Below, piece by piece: positions 1-11,087 of a stretch of 46,080 bases of DNA. Each line of letters starts with the position of its first letter. Position 1 is the stretch's first letter. Source of the DNA: Oopsacas minuta (taxonomy: Eukaryota > Porifera > Hexactinellida > Lyssacinosida > Leucopsacidae). The stretch spans positions 1-46,080 of the forward strand of contig JAKMXF010000054.1 of assembly GCA_024704765.1 (NCBI GenBank), read 5' to 3'. Below the pieces are notes generated by a model. The model did no database searches and had not been told where the DNA came from. It was given only the letters and a program-made list of their open reading frames with translations. The position numbers were made by a program, and so were the translations under genes.

Positions 1-94
1 TAGAATTAACCAAACGAATTCAGACAAGAAATTAGTTCAATTATTTAGCCATTTAAAACCTGTTAAATAATTAACAAAAATTGACCAATCAAAA

Positions 95-316
95 GTGGAG
101 CGAAATGTCGTGGAACGAAATGTCGGACTTCCCTTTAGACCATATTTCTTCGCTGAAAGAGAACATGTCCAGCCAAAACAACTAGCTGCTCTAGCTTTAG
201 AATTAATCTTAAACAATTCATACGATCATGATTCACAAGTGTGTAAAGAGATCATCAGCATGGGTTATTTTACTGGAGTCTCCCACAAAGAGCCAATCGA
301 TAAATCTGCCCAATAG
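95..316 (+). pseudogene. Unidentified protein-like fragment (5' piece)
   Basis: An open frame of 73 codons, entered at a TTG rather than an ATG, with normal protein-like composition. It contains FRPYFFAEREH followed by a Leu/Ala-rich helix-like stretch and a Cys-containing stretch. I do not recognise the family. It may be the upstream part of the coding-like stretch at 529-1254. Between them, around 390-480, another frame reads protein-like (YELVSRYRGEI, LIDEIETVP) before stops. That pattern suggests one degenerate, intronless coding sequence broken by indels and nonsense changes. It could also be separate exons of a real gene. No start or splice signal decides this. Confidence 0.3.
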
Positions 317-528
317 TTGGACTGTTCGAGATTGGAGCAATCAAATAATAAAATTTATAAAGTCCTCAAAAGTTAAGTTTGATTAACATCCTATGAGCTT
401 GTTTCGAGGTATCGTGGAGAAATAACTTTGATAGATGAGATTGAGACAGTCCCATGATCCTGAAGGATTCTCAATTGGAACTTGTATCTCCTATCATTCG
501 ATACTAAAGCTTAGAGTTGAACGATTGA

Positions 529-1254
529 TTCCAACATGAGAGCCAATTTGTATTTTACAAAATCTGCTCAGAGATATCAGATGGATTAGAGGTTCCGGGT
601 CTCATCGTGCCTATAACCAACAAAATAATAACCCTGGCTTTGTACTAAAAGTTTCATCTTATTTGTACTCAAATAGCAGATACACTTGGATACAACGTCT
701 CTTACAACCATTTTCCCAACTCCCCATTTTGTTTGAAACTCGTTGCGTTGATAGCATTGAAAGAGCATTATGATCATATAGATTTTATCATTGGCAAAAT
801 TGTCAATTCCCAAACAGACCAAATGTTGATGAACGGATTATCCCTAATAGGAGGAGGTGTACAGTTTGACATTGTCCATTCTCTCTTTGATAACAAAATG
901 CCTGGACTGTTAGACGGTGCTGGATGAGCTTCTTGTCATGTATATACTGCATCAGATGAAGAAATTAAAAAAATTGATTGGGCACGTTCTGGATTCCCCA
1001 TTAACATGTTAATTAACAATGCTTGGCAACTCTTTGATTATGTTAATGAGGATGACTTCTTCAAACTCCCACCCAAACAACGTTTAGGTATCACTCACAA
1101 ACCCACATCTGACATAAATATAACAGCTGCCTTCCCTTCGCATGTCCACCTATGTTTATTTCGGTGGTATACGATGTTAACAGACCATTTTGATGCGGGT
1201 ACCCCATTAGTGCAGAATCGTTTATGTCCACCAAGACGAGGACTTCTAGTGTAA
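529..1254 (+). pseudogene. Unidentified coding-like sequence with two in-frame stops
   Basis: One forward frame runs for 242 codons with only two internal stops (TAA at 646-648, TGA at 925-927) and ends at a TAA at 1252-1254. The text between is convincingly protein-like: FVFYKICSEISDGLEVPGLI near the start, SLIGGGVQFDIVHSLF in the middle, then INNAWQLFDYVNEDDF and LFRWYTMLTDHFDAGTPL near the end. A random AT-rich frame would hit stops far more often. I do not recognise the protein, so no function is given. The stops and the apparent continuation into other frames upstream (95-316, ~390-480) suggest a dead, possibly retrocopied, gene or an old unnamed mobile-element gene. Confidence 0.4.
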
Positions 1255-1839
1255 AATCTTATATAATAGCATAGCACTGGATAATGATAATTCATTGAAG
1301 AAAATTAGAGGTTTGAGAGCATATTTAGTAACAGATTTTCCACAATGTATAATACACGCAAATATGTAGCAAAGGGAAAACTATATCTGGTTCATTATTA
1401 TGTTCTAGCTAGTTATATATATTTATGTAAAATCCAGAGTATTAGGAAATTTGACCCGATAACATAAATTCAATAATAGAATAGCTAACAATATAATGGA
1501 ACCATGAATATTGAAAAAATTAATTCCCCAAAATGAAGCCATAAGCCCAATAGTGGTAATACTACGAGAGTTTAAACCAAATCTTTGAAATCTACTATCT
1601 CGAATTACTAAATATATCACATAAAACATTCCTAGTAGTAATTGTTACCTAATACACCATTATGGCGATTTTGATACACTGTGGGATATGAAGAAATTCT
1701 GAAATTTCGAATTATTGATAGTTTTGATTTTTCGCAAAGTCATGATCACGCAATAATCCCATGATGAACTAGCTTTTAAATAGAATCATGACATCAGGAT
1801 ATTAGTCACATTGAGGAGTACTTGTGATTTTTCGAAAAT
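1255..1839. other. Non-coding AT-rich stretch, nothing recognised
   Basis: Only short, low-information frames. No terminal repeats, no RNA gene and no recognisable exon. It may be the outer part of repeat R2, whose left edge I could not place. Confidence 0.3.
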
Positions 1840-2215
1840 ACGAAAGGTGACAATGACCTCATCATTCCGCCTTATGTGTGAATTTTCATCCATAACTCAA
1901 ATTTGTCCCATCAAGGCCCAAAATAACCCCTGTTTGTCAAAGTCAGCCCTGGTGGCCGTTCAGTTTCGTCAATCAATCAATTCTGGACATACAACATAAA
2001 TATGCATAAACACATATAGAAAGATTAATTGCACCAAAGTATTAGATATACAAATAACTTATATATAGCTCAATTATACTATAGTACAGTTTTGTGTACT
2101 AGCTATTCTATGTTTGAGGAAAGGTCATTTTAGGCCTAACGAAAGTCACCATTCGAATGAGGGTATCGGGATTTGTAACACATAAAACTGCACTATACTA
2201 TAGCTCAGCTATATA
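1840..2215 (+). repeat. Dispersed repeat R2, copy A (left part)
   Basis: Its first half aligns with 4100-4310: both have an ...ACTNAAATTTGTNN..., then CCAAAA, then TCAGC(C/A)CTGGNGG, then a TCAATCAATT/TCCAATCAATT block, in the same order. Its second half aligns with 16561-16740: both have CTTATWTATAGCTC, then AGGAAAGGTCATTTT or AGAAAAGGTCATTTT, then CATT(T)CGAATGAGGG, then TAGCTCAGCTAT. Copy A is cut at 2215 by the maT element and resumes at 3518. No coding capacity is evident. It is probably an old non-autonomous element whose termini I could not define. Confidence 0.6.
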
Positions 2216-3517
2216 CAGGGTGTCTAATAAGATCTGTCCTCAATGTTTTGCCTGCCATATTATTTATATAAAACCAATTTGGTTGATATTTTACAAACTG
2301 ATAAAATATTTAGTAATAAATTGTTTAGTAAAGTGTTTACCAATATATCCTCCCTTTTGAGAAATTACAGCCTGTAGCCGCGTTCTAAAGTTCCCTACTG
2401 CATTTCGCTGCTCATCTTTGATATTTTCTGCCATTCACGCTAAAGGGAGAGCTACAGAGAGTCCAAACTCTTGTGAGGTTTAGCACAGGCCCTTGCCTCC
2501 AGATTAGCCCAGACGCTATAATCGAGCGGATTCAAATCTGGACTAGATGGGGGCCATTCGTCCCTGCTAATAACCTCGATTTTTCTTTCCCTTACCAGCC
2601 TTGAGTGCTTTTGGATGCATATGGAGGGTAGAATCCTATTGAAAGATCCAAGTGTTATTTCTAAATAGATTTTGCCCAGCTACACTGATTTCCTGTTCCA
2701 AAATCAAATCTTGGTATGTCGCAGAGTTGATTTTGACCCTTAGGGGACAAAAATCAGATTTGTCCGTGCATTTAAGGATACACCACCCAGACCATCACAG
2801 ACATTGGCTTCTGCACCCTATCGATGTATTTCAGGTTTTCTGGGATTGTTGTAGAACTGGTAGCAAGAATCCGATCATTTTGTTTGTTCCAAGCCTCTTC
2901 AATCGTGAAAATTTTCTCATCTGAGAAGAGGATCTGGTCTTGGGCCCCAGGAGCGAACCGCTGAAGTAGAGCTTTCGATCTAGCCAGCCTCTTAGTCCGA
3001 ATACTCGGGTTAAGGTGGTGTACCTTCTTTTTTTTAAAAGACTTAAGCCCTAGATCTTCAACTACCAGCTTTCGCATCGTTTCATGATTGACCGATAACT
3101 CACGGGCCATTTTCCTGATGGATTTCAGGGATTCCGAGAAATTCGGCAGCGGACTTTGTTTCTCAAGGCTGGAGTCTTTACAGACCTTGGACGACCGAAC
3201 TAGGTTTGTCACTCAAGCTTCCAGTATCCTTATATGATTTTATGGTACGATATATTAGCTTAGCTGAAACCTGCCCATTTTTTAGCTATTGAAAAATTTC
3301 CTTTTTTGAGCTACCTATCTCGAAAAGTGCGATAATTTTGGATCCAAATTTTTCAGCCATTATTTTTCAAGCGTAAATAATATTATATAGAATCCTATTA
3401 TATCGTTAGAAAGAGCCGAAAAGTGTTACAAATTATGCATCTAAAACTGCTTGTGTGTTCATACGTAACTATGCAATGAGATGTGATTTATGAAGACAGA
3501 ACTTATTAGACACCCTG
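2216..3517 (-). mobile_element. maT-type (DD37D) Tc1/mariner element, 1302 bp
   Basis: Terminal inverted repeats begin CAGGGTGTCTAATAAG and match over 23 bp with one mismatch. The target TA is duplicated at 2214-2215 and 3518-3519. The element encodes a degenerate transposase on the minus strand (3360 to about 2335). A second member of the family lies at 37925-39232 with closely similar ends. The insertion splits an R2 repeat. The uninterrupted R2 copy near 16710-16740 reads straight through the insertion point, which confirms both boundaries. Confidence 0.92.
2335..3360 (-). pseudogene. maT transposase, inactivated
   Basis: This is a cut-and-paste DDE transposase that would act in the nucleus on its own terminal repeats. 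The probable start is the ATG whose complement is 3358-3360 (MAEKFGSKIIALFEIG), soon followed by an in-frame stop. The longest open part (3212-2772) holds the paired helix-turn-helix region (SIRKMARELSVNHETMRKLV, then EDLGLKSFKKKK) and the first catalytic Asp in ILFSDEKIFTIEEAWN. After a frame break, the C-terminal part is readable near 2480-2570 as DEWPPSSPDLNPLDYSVW. It keeps the third catalytic Asp, unlike its relative at 38087. Stops also occur in the C-terminal helix region (DSL then stop). Dead by multiple lesions. Confidence 0.85.
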
Positions 3518-3762
3518 TATAAGGAATCTGTTAGATATATAGATTAACCGGCTACATTCGAAAGAGGGAGACTTAGGGGATGATATGACGCCCCTTGGGC
3601 TGAAACCTCAAATGTAGTTCTGAAACGTATTAGATACTCACATAGGCCTCTGATTGATTGTTGTGACACCTGCTTATTGACAAAACTTTGCCTTGTATAA
3701 TAACTTAGAAATGTCGAGCTATGCATTTCTAATTTACAATAACCCATAAACACCACAAACAT
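3518..3762 (+). repeat. R2 copy A, right part after the maT insertion
   Basis: It begins TATAAGGAATC directly after the maT right end. The same sequence follows TAGCTCAGCTATT in the uninterrupted copy at 16710-16740. Similarity fades after about 40 bp, so the right edge of the repeat is uncertain. The remainder is unassigned sequence without a credible gene. Confidence 0.5.
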
Positions 3763-3790
3763 ATGGATCTAAAATATAATTTAGATCCAT
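3763..3790. repeat. Perfect 11-bp hairpin
   Basis: ATGGATCTAAA at 3763-3773 is followed by a 6-base loop and its exact complement at 3780-3790. Too short to call an RNA gene. It could mark a MITE end or a chance palindrome. Confidence 0.5.
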
Positions 3791-4099
3791 GTTAGCTTTC
3801 TTTAAGTGAAAAATTGTTTCATTATGGGGATTTATACCCAATTAATTCATGTTACGTTGAAGGAAGACAACCTTGAATACTAGATCTTGAGGCAGTTATA
3901 TTCCTCTTTAATTAATATAACTATGCTAGGAAATCCTGTAAGAGATAGTTATCCAATCAGTATGACCCTTATCATACTCTTCTATAAATTTGTGTATTTT
4001 CAATGAAGTCCCTCTAAGAGACTTGTTATGAACAATTCCTTCCATACTAGCTGTCTTAATATCAAATTCCAGTAATTCAAAAATGTTGTTTGAAGCATT

Positions 4100-4310
4100 G
4101 GATGGGAAGCCCAAAAGGGGTGAATGACTTCATAATTTCGTAATGCTTGAACTTCCTCGAAGACTAAATTTGTTTGAGCCCGGCCAAAAACGCTCCTGTA
4201 TGCCAAAAATCAGCACTGGGGGTCTTCGAGTTTCTCCAATCAATTCCGAAGATACAAACATATAAATAACACATATATACACACAGATAGATTAATGGCG
4301 ATATAATATA
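4100..4310 (+). repeat. Dispersed repeat R2, copy C (partial)
   Basis: Same order of blocks as 1850-2060 (GTGAATGAC, CTAAATTTGT, GGCCAAAA, ATCAGCACTGGGGG, CCAATCAATTC, CACATATA, AGATTAAT), in the same orientation about 2.25 kb away. Divergent, with short indels. It does not contain the second half of R2. Confidence 0.5.
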
Positions 4311-6925
4311 GATAAGGTAATCTGGACAGTTTATAATACACAAGCCATGTCATTAAACATTTCCAGTTCGAAATGACATCATCTGATTGGTTATAGGGCA
4401 ATTATTATGAAAAATGGATCATTCTTAAACTCTGATAAACGATCACAATAGCGTCTTCGATCCCAGAATGAACATCAAGTGATCTTAGGAGGTTCATAAA
4501 CAAATATATAATTTTTGTAATTATAAAGTTGTAACTTTACTGAGGTATATTTGGTACTATGGATGGTAAAGTTTTTATTCACTTAGTTTACTCGATATCC
4601 GCTAGAATTATGCTCAAATCACCCACCCAATATGTATTACATACCCAACTTCCCATATCCTTGTGATACCTTTTCATAAGATATCTTGAAGAACTATCAC
4701 GTAATCTGGATTGTGAGAAAATATGGCAATATTTACGAATGCGGTAAAGGGTTGGATAAATTGTCTCAAAATGTATTCCAAGGTGATAGGAATTGGGTAT
4801 TTAGTAAATATTATCTCGAAATATTTGATGATAGTTCTAGTGACTATCGAGCTATGAATGATAAGACAAATATGTGTCACCAATGGTATCTACTAAACCT
4901 CAGTAACGTGATAACTATATCCAAAAAGAAATTTTTTATATTTTTGCATGAAAGCATTAATGAAGTACTTGCATCTTGGGACAGCGAAGATCTTTCGTTA
5001 CACTAAAATAATAGGTATTAAGAGAACCACAAACTTAACAAGAACATTCTATAAATATGACCACCATATTGAGAGCAATAAACGGATTAGAAACGAAATT
5101 TAACTATTTATAAGATCATTTCAAGAATGTGACTGGTGTTGAAGATTGAATACTTACCTTAATACAAGAGTACCCCTAAATGAAGTGATAAAACTATGAT
5201 GGATCCTCGTGAAATACATTTCTGGTTAGAGTGTAATACAAAATGCTCATCGGGACCTTCAGTAACATATTTTATGAAGAACTTAGTCTCTGAAGGCTTT
5301 ACCTAGAATAATGAGTAAATTTCCAAAATATCCCAGAATATTATGTTGAGAAGCAATAGTGGTCAATATTATCCAAAAAAATGGTGCATAGCTACGAACA
5401 TTCTCGATTGAAAGAAATTGTGGGTTTTCGTTCTCCATAATACGACACATTCACAGACGACATTCCATATCTTGAGTTTTACTAGTTCTCATTTAGGATT
5501 ATATGCTCTGTCACCAACCCCCTCACGATACTTTGCATTTCACTCTATTCAAATTAGTAATCAGGTGGCGTAAATTTTACTAACAAGTTGTTGACCTCAG
5601 TAGATTCATGGATAATGATGTCTTTAAAGTCGAAATCGGGTATTTGCCTCAGGGTTTTGACCACATTTCTTGCGCATGATGCTTTTCATGCAGGTATAGA
5701 AACATATTTGATCGGAGTATTTTTTCTGTATTTTTTCATCACAGGGTTATTTCCGCATGTACTATACATAAATGTCCGATTTCAATTTTTGCATCTGTGT
5801 TTTTGAGCAACCATGTTGTTTGGATCAGGGTTTCCTTTTTACTCTTTAATTCATATATTTCGTATAGTATGTATTCGTGCTTTGAATTTAATTTTTGGGA
5901 GGTTTTGTTATAATTGTGATTACAATTTTCATTGTTAATCACCCATCATATACGTTGAAGTGTTCGATTTAATTTAGAATACGTATTTGAGACTGTACAT
6001 TAGTATGATAAAGCATGTTCGTGTATGGAGCATTGTGTTTAGGATTTCAAGTTTTTCAAACAGTATTTGTATTTTCCCTTCAGATTCAGGACACAAGGCT
6101 TTTACAAATGACACAAGGCTCAAATATTTAGGTACTTCAGTTGCAAAAGATTTTGACTTCGCTATTTACCAAAATTAATGTGTGCATTCTATTGTACACA
6201 GTTTCAAACTTAGAAATATGATATTATTAGTTACTAAATAAAAGTATAACATGTCTACCCAAAATCTCAAACTTAGGATAAATTTGATATTTGAAAACCT
6301 GAAAACCACAAATATATAATCTTCAAATACCCTTACGATATTTCAACATTCCTGGATTTGGGAATTCAATTGCATCTATCAGTCTTCGTATACATTATGT
6401 GAATAATTTTAACTCGTTTGCAATCAAATTAAATCGATACTTCTTCAATTTCAAACATGTATAGTCGTCTACTTTATCCATATTTCATGTCCAGGACCTA
6501 CATTTTCAGTCCCCGATTTTACAATGTAAATAATTGAGTGTTAGTATATCTTTTAAGGTTTCATTACACAGGTCAACAAATTTCACTTATTATTCTAATC
6601 AAGCAAAAATGGGAATATTTCTAGACTACTTTTTTGTGCTGATATCGAATCTGTCATTCATTCATCTCTAACAAGTATACATTTCGTATGTTCTAGCTTG
6701 AAATATTCAAATTCAGTTCGAAATTTTACATATTGTAATATGATTAATTAATGCTAAAAGTTGTTCGACTAACTAATGTTGCTTGTTATTAGAGTCTCAT
6801 GTAAATAATTCAATAATTAATTGAGGACCAAATTAAAATCTAACTGTCTTGCAATAGGAAATTGAAAGATTTAACATTTGTGAGATATATAAGTTGAATA
6901 AACAAAAACAAAAATGTTTAAGAGG
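4311..6925. other. 2.6 kb without a recognised gene
   Basis: The longest frame (4686-5006, plus, 106 codons, beginning at TTG) resembles no family I know and has Asn/Ile/Lys-heavy composition expected of AT-rich sequence. Frames around 5588-5942 overlap on both strands and are not convincing. No terminal inverted repeats and no RNA gene seen. Confidence 0.3.
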
Positions 6926-8597
6926 TCAAAAACGTTGAGAGTAAGAATACCATTTGTGAACTCTATCCGATTCAGCCCTGTATAACATCCAGCAATAGTC
7001 CATCATCATACGGTCATTCCAGAAACCTCGATATCGATTTTCCATTCTGAGAATATCTTGATGAAATCGTTCGCTCTGTTCATCGCTTACAACACCAAGG
7101 TTTTCCGGAAAAATCAAGATGGGAGTGCAAAAAGTGTAATTTCAATGACATACGCATCTCATGTTTTCATATGATTGAAGTAAATTTTTTACTCCCTCTA
7201 TATACTTTGTTGACTCCATATTCCCTAAAAAGTTTTCGCAAATCCATTTGAAAGATTTCCATGCTGTAAATTCCTTAGCGGGAAGTAGATTGTCAAACTC
7301 TTCATCCTTGAGAACTTTCCTAATTTGTGGTCCAATAAATACGCCCCTTTAAACTTAGCATCATTTAGTTTGGGAAATTTCTCAATAATATAACGAAACC
7401 TGTAGAATTTGTTAACCAATAGTTTTGACAAAAGTTTTCATCAATCCTAGTTTTATATGAAGTGGTGGCAGAAAGATATTATTAGGAGCTACCAATGGTG
7501 TATATTCAATATTAGATGTTCCTCCTTCATAATTTGTTCTCTTGGGCCAATCACGCTTGTGGTAATGATCTATTGTTGCACGACTGTCGCATAAACAGAG
7601 AAAGCAACAATATTTGACAAATCCTTGTTGCAATCCCATTAACACACCAATTACCTTATGATCCCCATATATATTCCACTTGTGTGTTCTATATTTGATC
7701 GCAACTAAATCCTCTTTCAGGTTTATATAGGACTCTTTAAGATGTACAGAGTAAGCAATTGGAATTGCAGGATTTGTACTTCTGTTGTGCAATAAAACGG
7801 CTTTCAAGCTATGTTTCGATGAATCAATATATAGGCGCCAATCAGAAGATGAATGTTCTTGTGACAAACTAGAAAACAGCCTGATAATATCATTAGAATT
7901 ACAGAGAGAACCATCAACTGTAAAATATTGAGCCAAATCAAATTTCGTTTACTGTAGTGGGGCACTATAACATCCTTGTTGAGTAAATTCTTTTGTTGAA
8001 GCCTTGATGCAAGAAGTTCTGCATTTTCCTTCGAAAGATCAAGATCCCTGACAAGGTCATTCAATTCACCTGGGGTGAATGTTTCGGGCGCTAAATTACT
8101 ATCTTCAAGGACGTATTCTAAACCAATAGAAGATTCGTCCATTGAATATGACAAGGTATTTACATCATCAAAAAGAGAATCAAATCCATATAACGCAGGA
8201 GTGTGGACAGGCAAGGAAGACATCGTGAGAAACGGGTCTGCGAGCAGATTCCAAATCTGGAAAAATTATTTTATGTTTATTTTTCATCGAAAACCAGCGG
8301 TATACACAATGCAAAAATAGCAATCATCGTAATGATTCTTTGGTTTCTTCCAAACCATTGTTATTGCAAAAGGTATTGAAGTTTTTCTTCTATTCACCTA
8401 ATCGCGTAAGCCACTAGAACAAGCAGAACAAATCACACGAGACGCTCACATCCTATCTTGATCACCTAAAGGACAATCAAAATACTGGCTATATATTCTC
8501 TTGAGGTCATTTTTATGGTACGTCGCTGTGATTGTAAACAAAAGGATCCACAAACATAGCAAAAACTGTTTGGTGTATTGATACATCTGCGATGCAT
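6926..8597 (-). pseudogene. Family X protein, copy A (degenerate, unnamed repeat family)
   Basis: Read from the ATG at 8597 down to 6926. N-terminus: MHRRCINTPNSFCYVCGSF (first CxxC). Then, in shifting frames, CPLGDQDRM, ICSACSSGL (second Cys group) and NHYDDCYFC (third, near 8330). Next a linker (8223-7970) with an acidic segment, DWRLYIDSSKHSLKAVLLHN with a KYCCFLCLCDSRATIDHYH Cys/His cluster, PPLHIKLGLMKTFVK, and the C-terminal signature GVVSDEQSERFHQDI followed by FWNDRMMMDYCWML. Copy B at 13880-15530 has the same blocks in the same order. From memory this is a widespread unnamed family in arthropod and cnidarian genomes, usually repeated. I know of no established function. Several frameshifts and stops make this copy non-functional. 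Mobile-element origin is likely but unproven. Confidence 0.65.
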
Positions 8598-10151
8598 TAT
8601 GAGAAACCAGATTGATTGATTCAAAAAAGAGAAAAAATAGAGGTAGTAAATTGGGATAAATTGCATTAACATACAAATTGTGTTATCTTGCTGTTGTAAA
8701 TTAAAAAATTTAAGAATTAGATTATTGAAAATAATGAAATAGTTGGATTTTATGAAAAAGCTACCTGTGATAGATAAAAACGGAGAGCAGATTTGAAATC
8801 AGGACAAAAATCACTTTAGCAAAATCATATATGATCTGTGATGAAAAAACCTTGTTGACCAGTGTTATCAATAATTTCTAGACTCGCCCAAAGGAGTCCA
8901 CGTATACTTTTCTTGACATTGAGTGTATGGGGCACACAATTCGGATGAAAAGAATTTTAGAAAAAGTTGAATTTACGTAATAAAATCAAATAATGACTGT
9001 ATATATAATTCATTGGTATCATTTTAGGGATATCAAAGCAGAATTGAATTCAGTATGCCCATTGTTATTCAAGTTTATCTATAAATAGGGCTTATTGATA
9101 TCAATCATGCAAAATTTAGAAGTCATTTATTCTTGAACCATATTTAATTACATCAAAATACCACAGATTACGTCATAGTCCAATTCCAGAAGTGTAACTG
9201 AAAATCTGGTATTATTTGTGAAATCTACAGAGTCATTGGCAAAATATGACAACATTCTAACATATATCTTCAGTATAAGCACCTATTAGCTCATAATCGC
9301 CATTTGCCACATTGTGCTCCCACGACAATGCTATAGAAGAAGGTAGAAGATGAAAATTTTGGGATAGCTGTGAATAATTAGATTTAACTGTTGGCTGTGA
9401 ACATCTTAGCTATTCCAATCCGGTATATATATAATGTGAAACTAATGAAATTTTAATAGAAAATGTAGGAAAATGGAAATAAATATCCAATGGATACTAA
9501 ATATTGGGAAATCAAATTAAGGGTCCATTCTATAAATAGAATGTAAAATCGGTAATTAACAATAGTCTCAATTGGATTGGATTGGATTAGTCCATGTATA
9601 AGAAAGCAGTGAGTGAAAATTATGCATTATGTCTGAGGTTCAAATGACATTCATTTCGCTAGAGGTAAATTATATAAATCGATGGGAATTCGAGGCTAGA
9701 TATAATTTAAAATGGTTTCAGATTCTAAATCAATTTCAAGTTTTGCAGATTCTAAGATTGAAAGTGTAAAAATTTCTCCCTTTTGGCAAGGCAGCAGATC
9801 TCATGAACGGAAATTTTACGATAAGAGAAATTATCAAACGGGAGAATCTATTGAAAAAGATGCAATTACAATATTAATCATTAATCTATAATTATTATCT
9901 AACATGGTTCTAATTACATTTAAGTGGAATTTTTCTATAATTTATCAAGTATTGTTAAAATATACAAAGAAAATCTAGTTCTATGAGTGCTCTACTGGTC
10001 TTTCAAAGGCGTATGCACTTACAAAGAAGAAATACATCATTAATGTATGCACGAGCACGATGTAAATAATAGAAATACCGTGATTTCCATATTCGAGATA
10101 GATTAATTAAAGCAACAAATATTAAGAAAATTTCACAAAATCAATTAATAC
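8598..10151. other. 1.55 kb without a recognised gene
   Basis: AT-rich sequence downstream (minus-strand sense) of the STOML2 exon. I searched by eye for the next STOML2 exon (the VEAERRKRA-type continuation) and did not see it. No repeats with defined ends. Presumably intronic if the STOML2 exon belongs to a live gene. Confidence 0.3.
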
Positions 10152-10559
10152 CATCATTTGCATAGCTTCCTTCACTTTGTTTGGAACTGATATATCTTTG
10201 ATTTCATAACGCAGACAACTAATCCCCCATGCAGAAGAGGCTTGATTAATTGCAGCGACAATATGTAGATTCAGAACAGCCCTCTCCTGAAATATCTTGT
10301 CAAGTTTAATTTTTCCTAACTCTGAGCGCATCGTTGTTTGTCCAAGTTGTACGACTGCAAATTCTCCATCTTCAATACCATATGAAGCAAGGTACGGATC
10401 AACTACTCGATAATATAATACTCCATCAATATTTAAGGTTACGTTGTCTTCCGTAATAGCGCTCTGAGATGGGATTTCAATTGCTGTCTCTTTCAGAGAT
10501 TGGACATACTTGATTTCATCAATAATAGGAAATAAGTAGTTTAAGCCTGGATCTAGAAC
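10152..10559 (-). CDS. STOML2: Internal exon of stomatin-like protein 2 (SLP-2)
   Basis: A 136-codon open exon, phase 0 at both ends. It encodes the middle of the SPFH/band-7 domain: [92 protein letters not shown] and KEAMQMM. These blocks match STOML2 rather than stomatin. In known animals STOML2 is a mitochondrial inner-membrane scaffold that binds prohibitins and cardiolipin. Splice signals agree: a pyrimidine-rich acceptor ending TCTCCTAG precedes GTT at 10559, and a GTATTA donor follows codon ATG at 10152. Without splicing the frame would run to a TAA at 10122. No stops or frameshifts occur, unlike everything around it, which suggests selection. Flanking exons were not found, so an isolated duplicated exon remains possible. 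Confidence 0.85.
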
Positions 10560-11087
10560 CTAGGAGATAAAAAATCCCTGAATCATGGCCATAAGTTAAA
10601 TAATGAATGGTATTCTACGTACATGAACAAACACAATTATTCTCAATAATAATAGGTGATATTTTTACGAAATATAACAAACAATCATATTGGAAATTTG
10701 CGAAGAAAATAATTCTCCTAAAGAATGTTTCGATGTGTACAATATAAGTATTCGGTATTGGGCATAAGTAATGAGAAGGATATTAATGATCTATCGCCAT
10801 TAAATTAAGTGAGCAAAATTGTACAAAATTGAATAATCAAAGGGGTCCACACATTCTTTGTATTAGCTCAACGATGCTATAACCAATGAGGGGTACTGGA
10901 GCCTGACCTAGCTCCCCAGGATTCGGTGCAGTGGTACAGAAATTTACTTAAAATGGTTACAATGACTGGAATTACCCTTGGGGGCATTTTACGCGACCAA
11001 TTCATAAAGTTAATCAGGGGGCATTTTACCAACTATAGTTATTGATCCATAGTTGATACGAGTGTACTCGTAATTTGTTACTTCTTA
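10560..11087. other. Intergenic or intronic, nothing recognised
   Basis: Begins with the pyrimidine-rich tract and AG acceptor of the STOML2 exon (minus strand). The motif GGGGGCATTTTAC occurs twice (around 10979 and 11018) about 40 bases apart. Its meaning is unknown. Otherwise unremarkable up to the mariner insertion. Confidence 0.35.

Noticed and set aside
4686-5006. 106-codon plus-strand open frame
   Set aside because: Begins at TTG, has no known motif, and is rich in residues encoded by AT-rich codons. No splice or start context supports it.
5400-5500. Minus-strand text ECRL(stop)MCRIMENENPQF resembling a ZAD-type Cys pair
   Set aside because: Interrupted by a stop and only about 20 residues long, with no following zinc fingers. 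Most likely chance.
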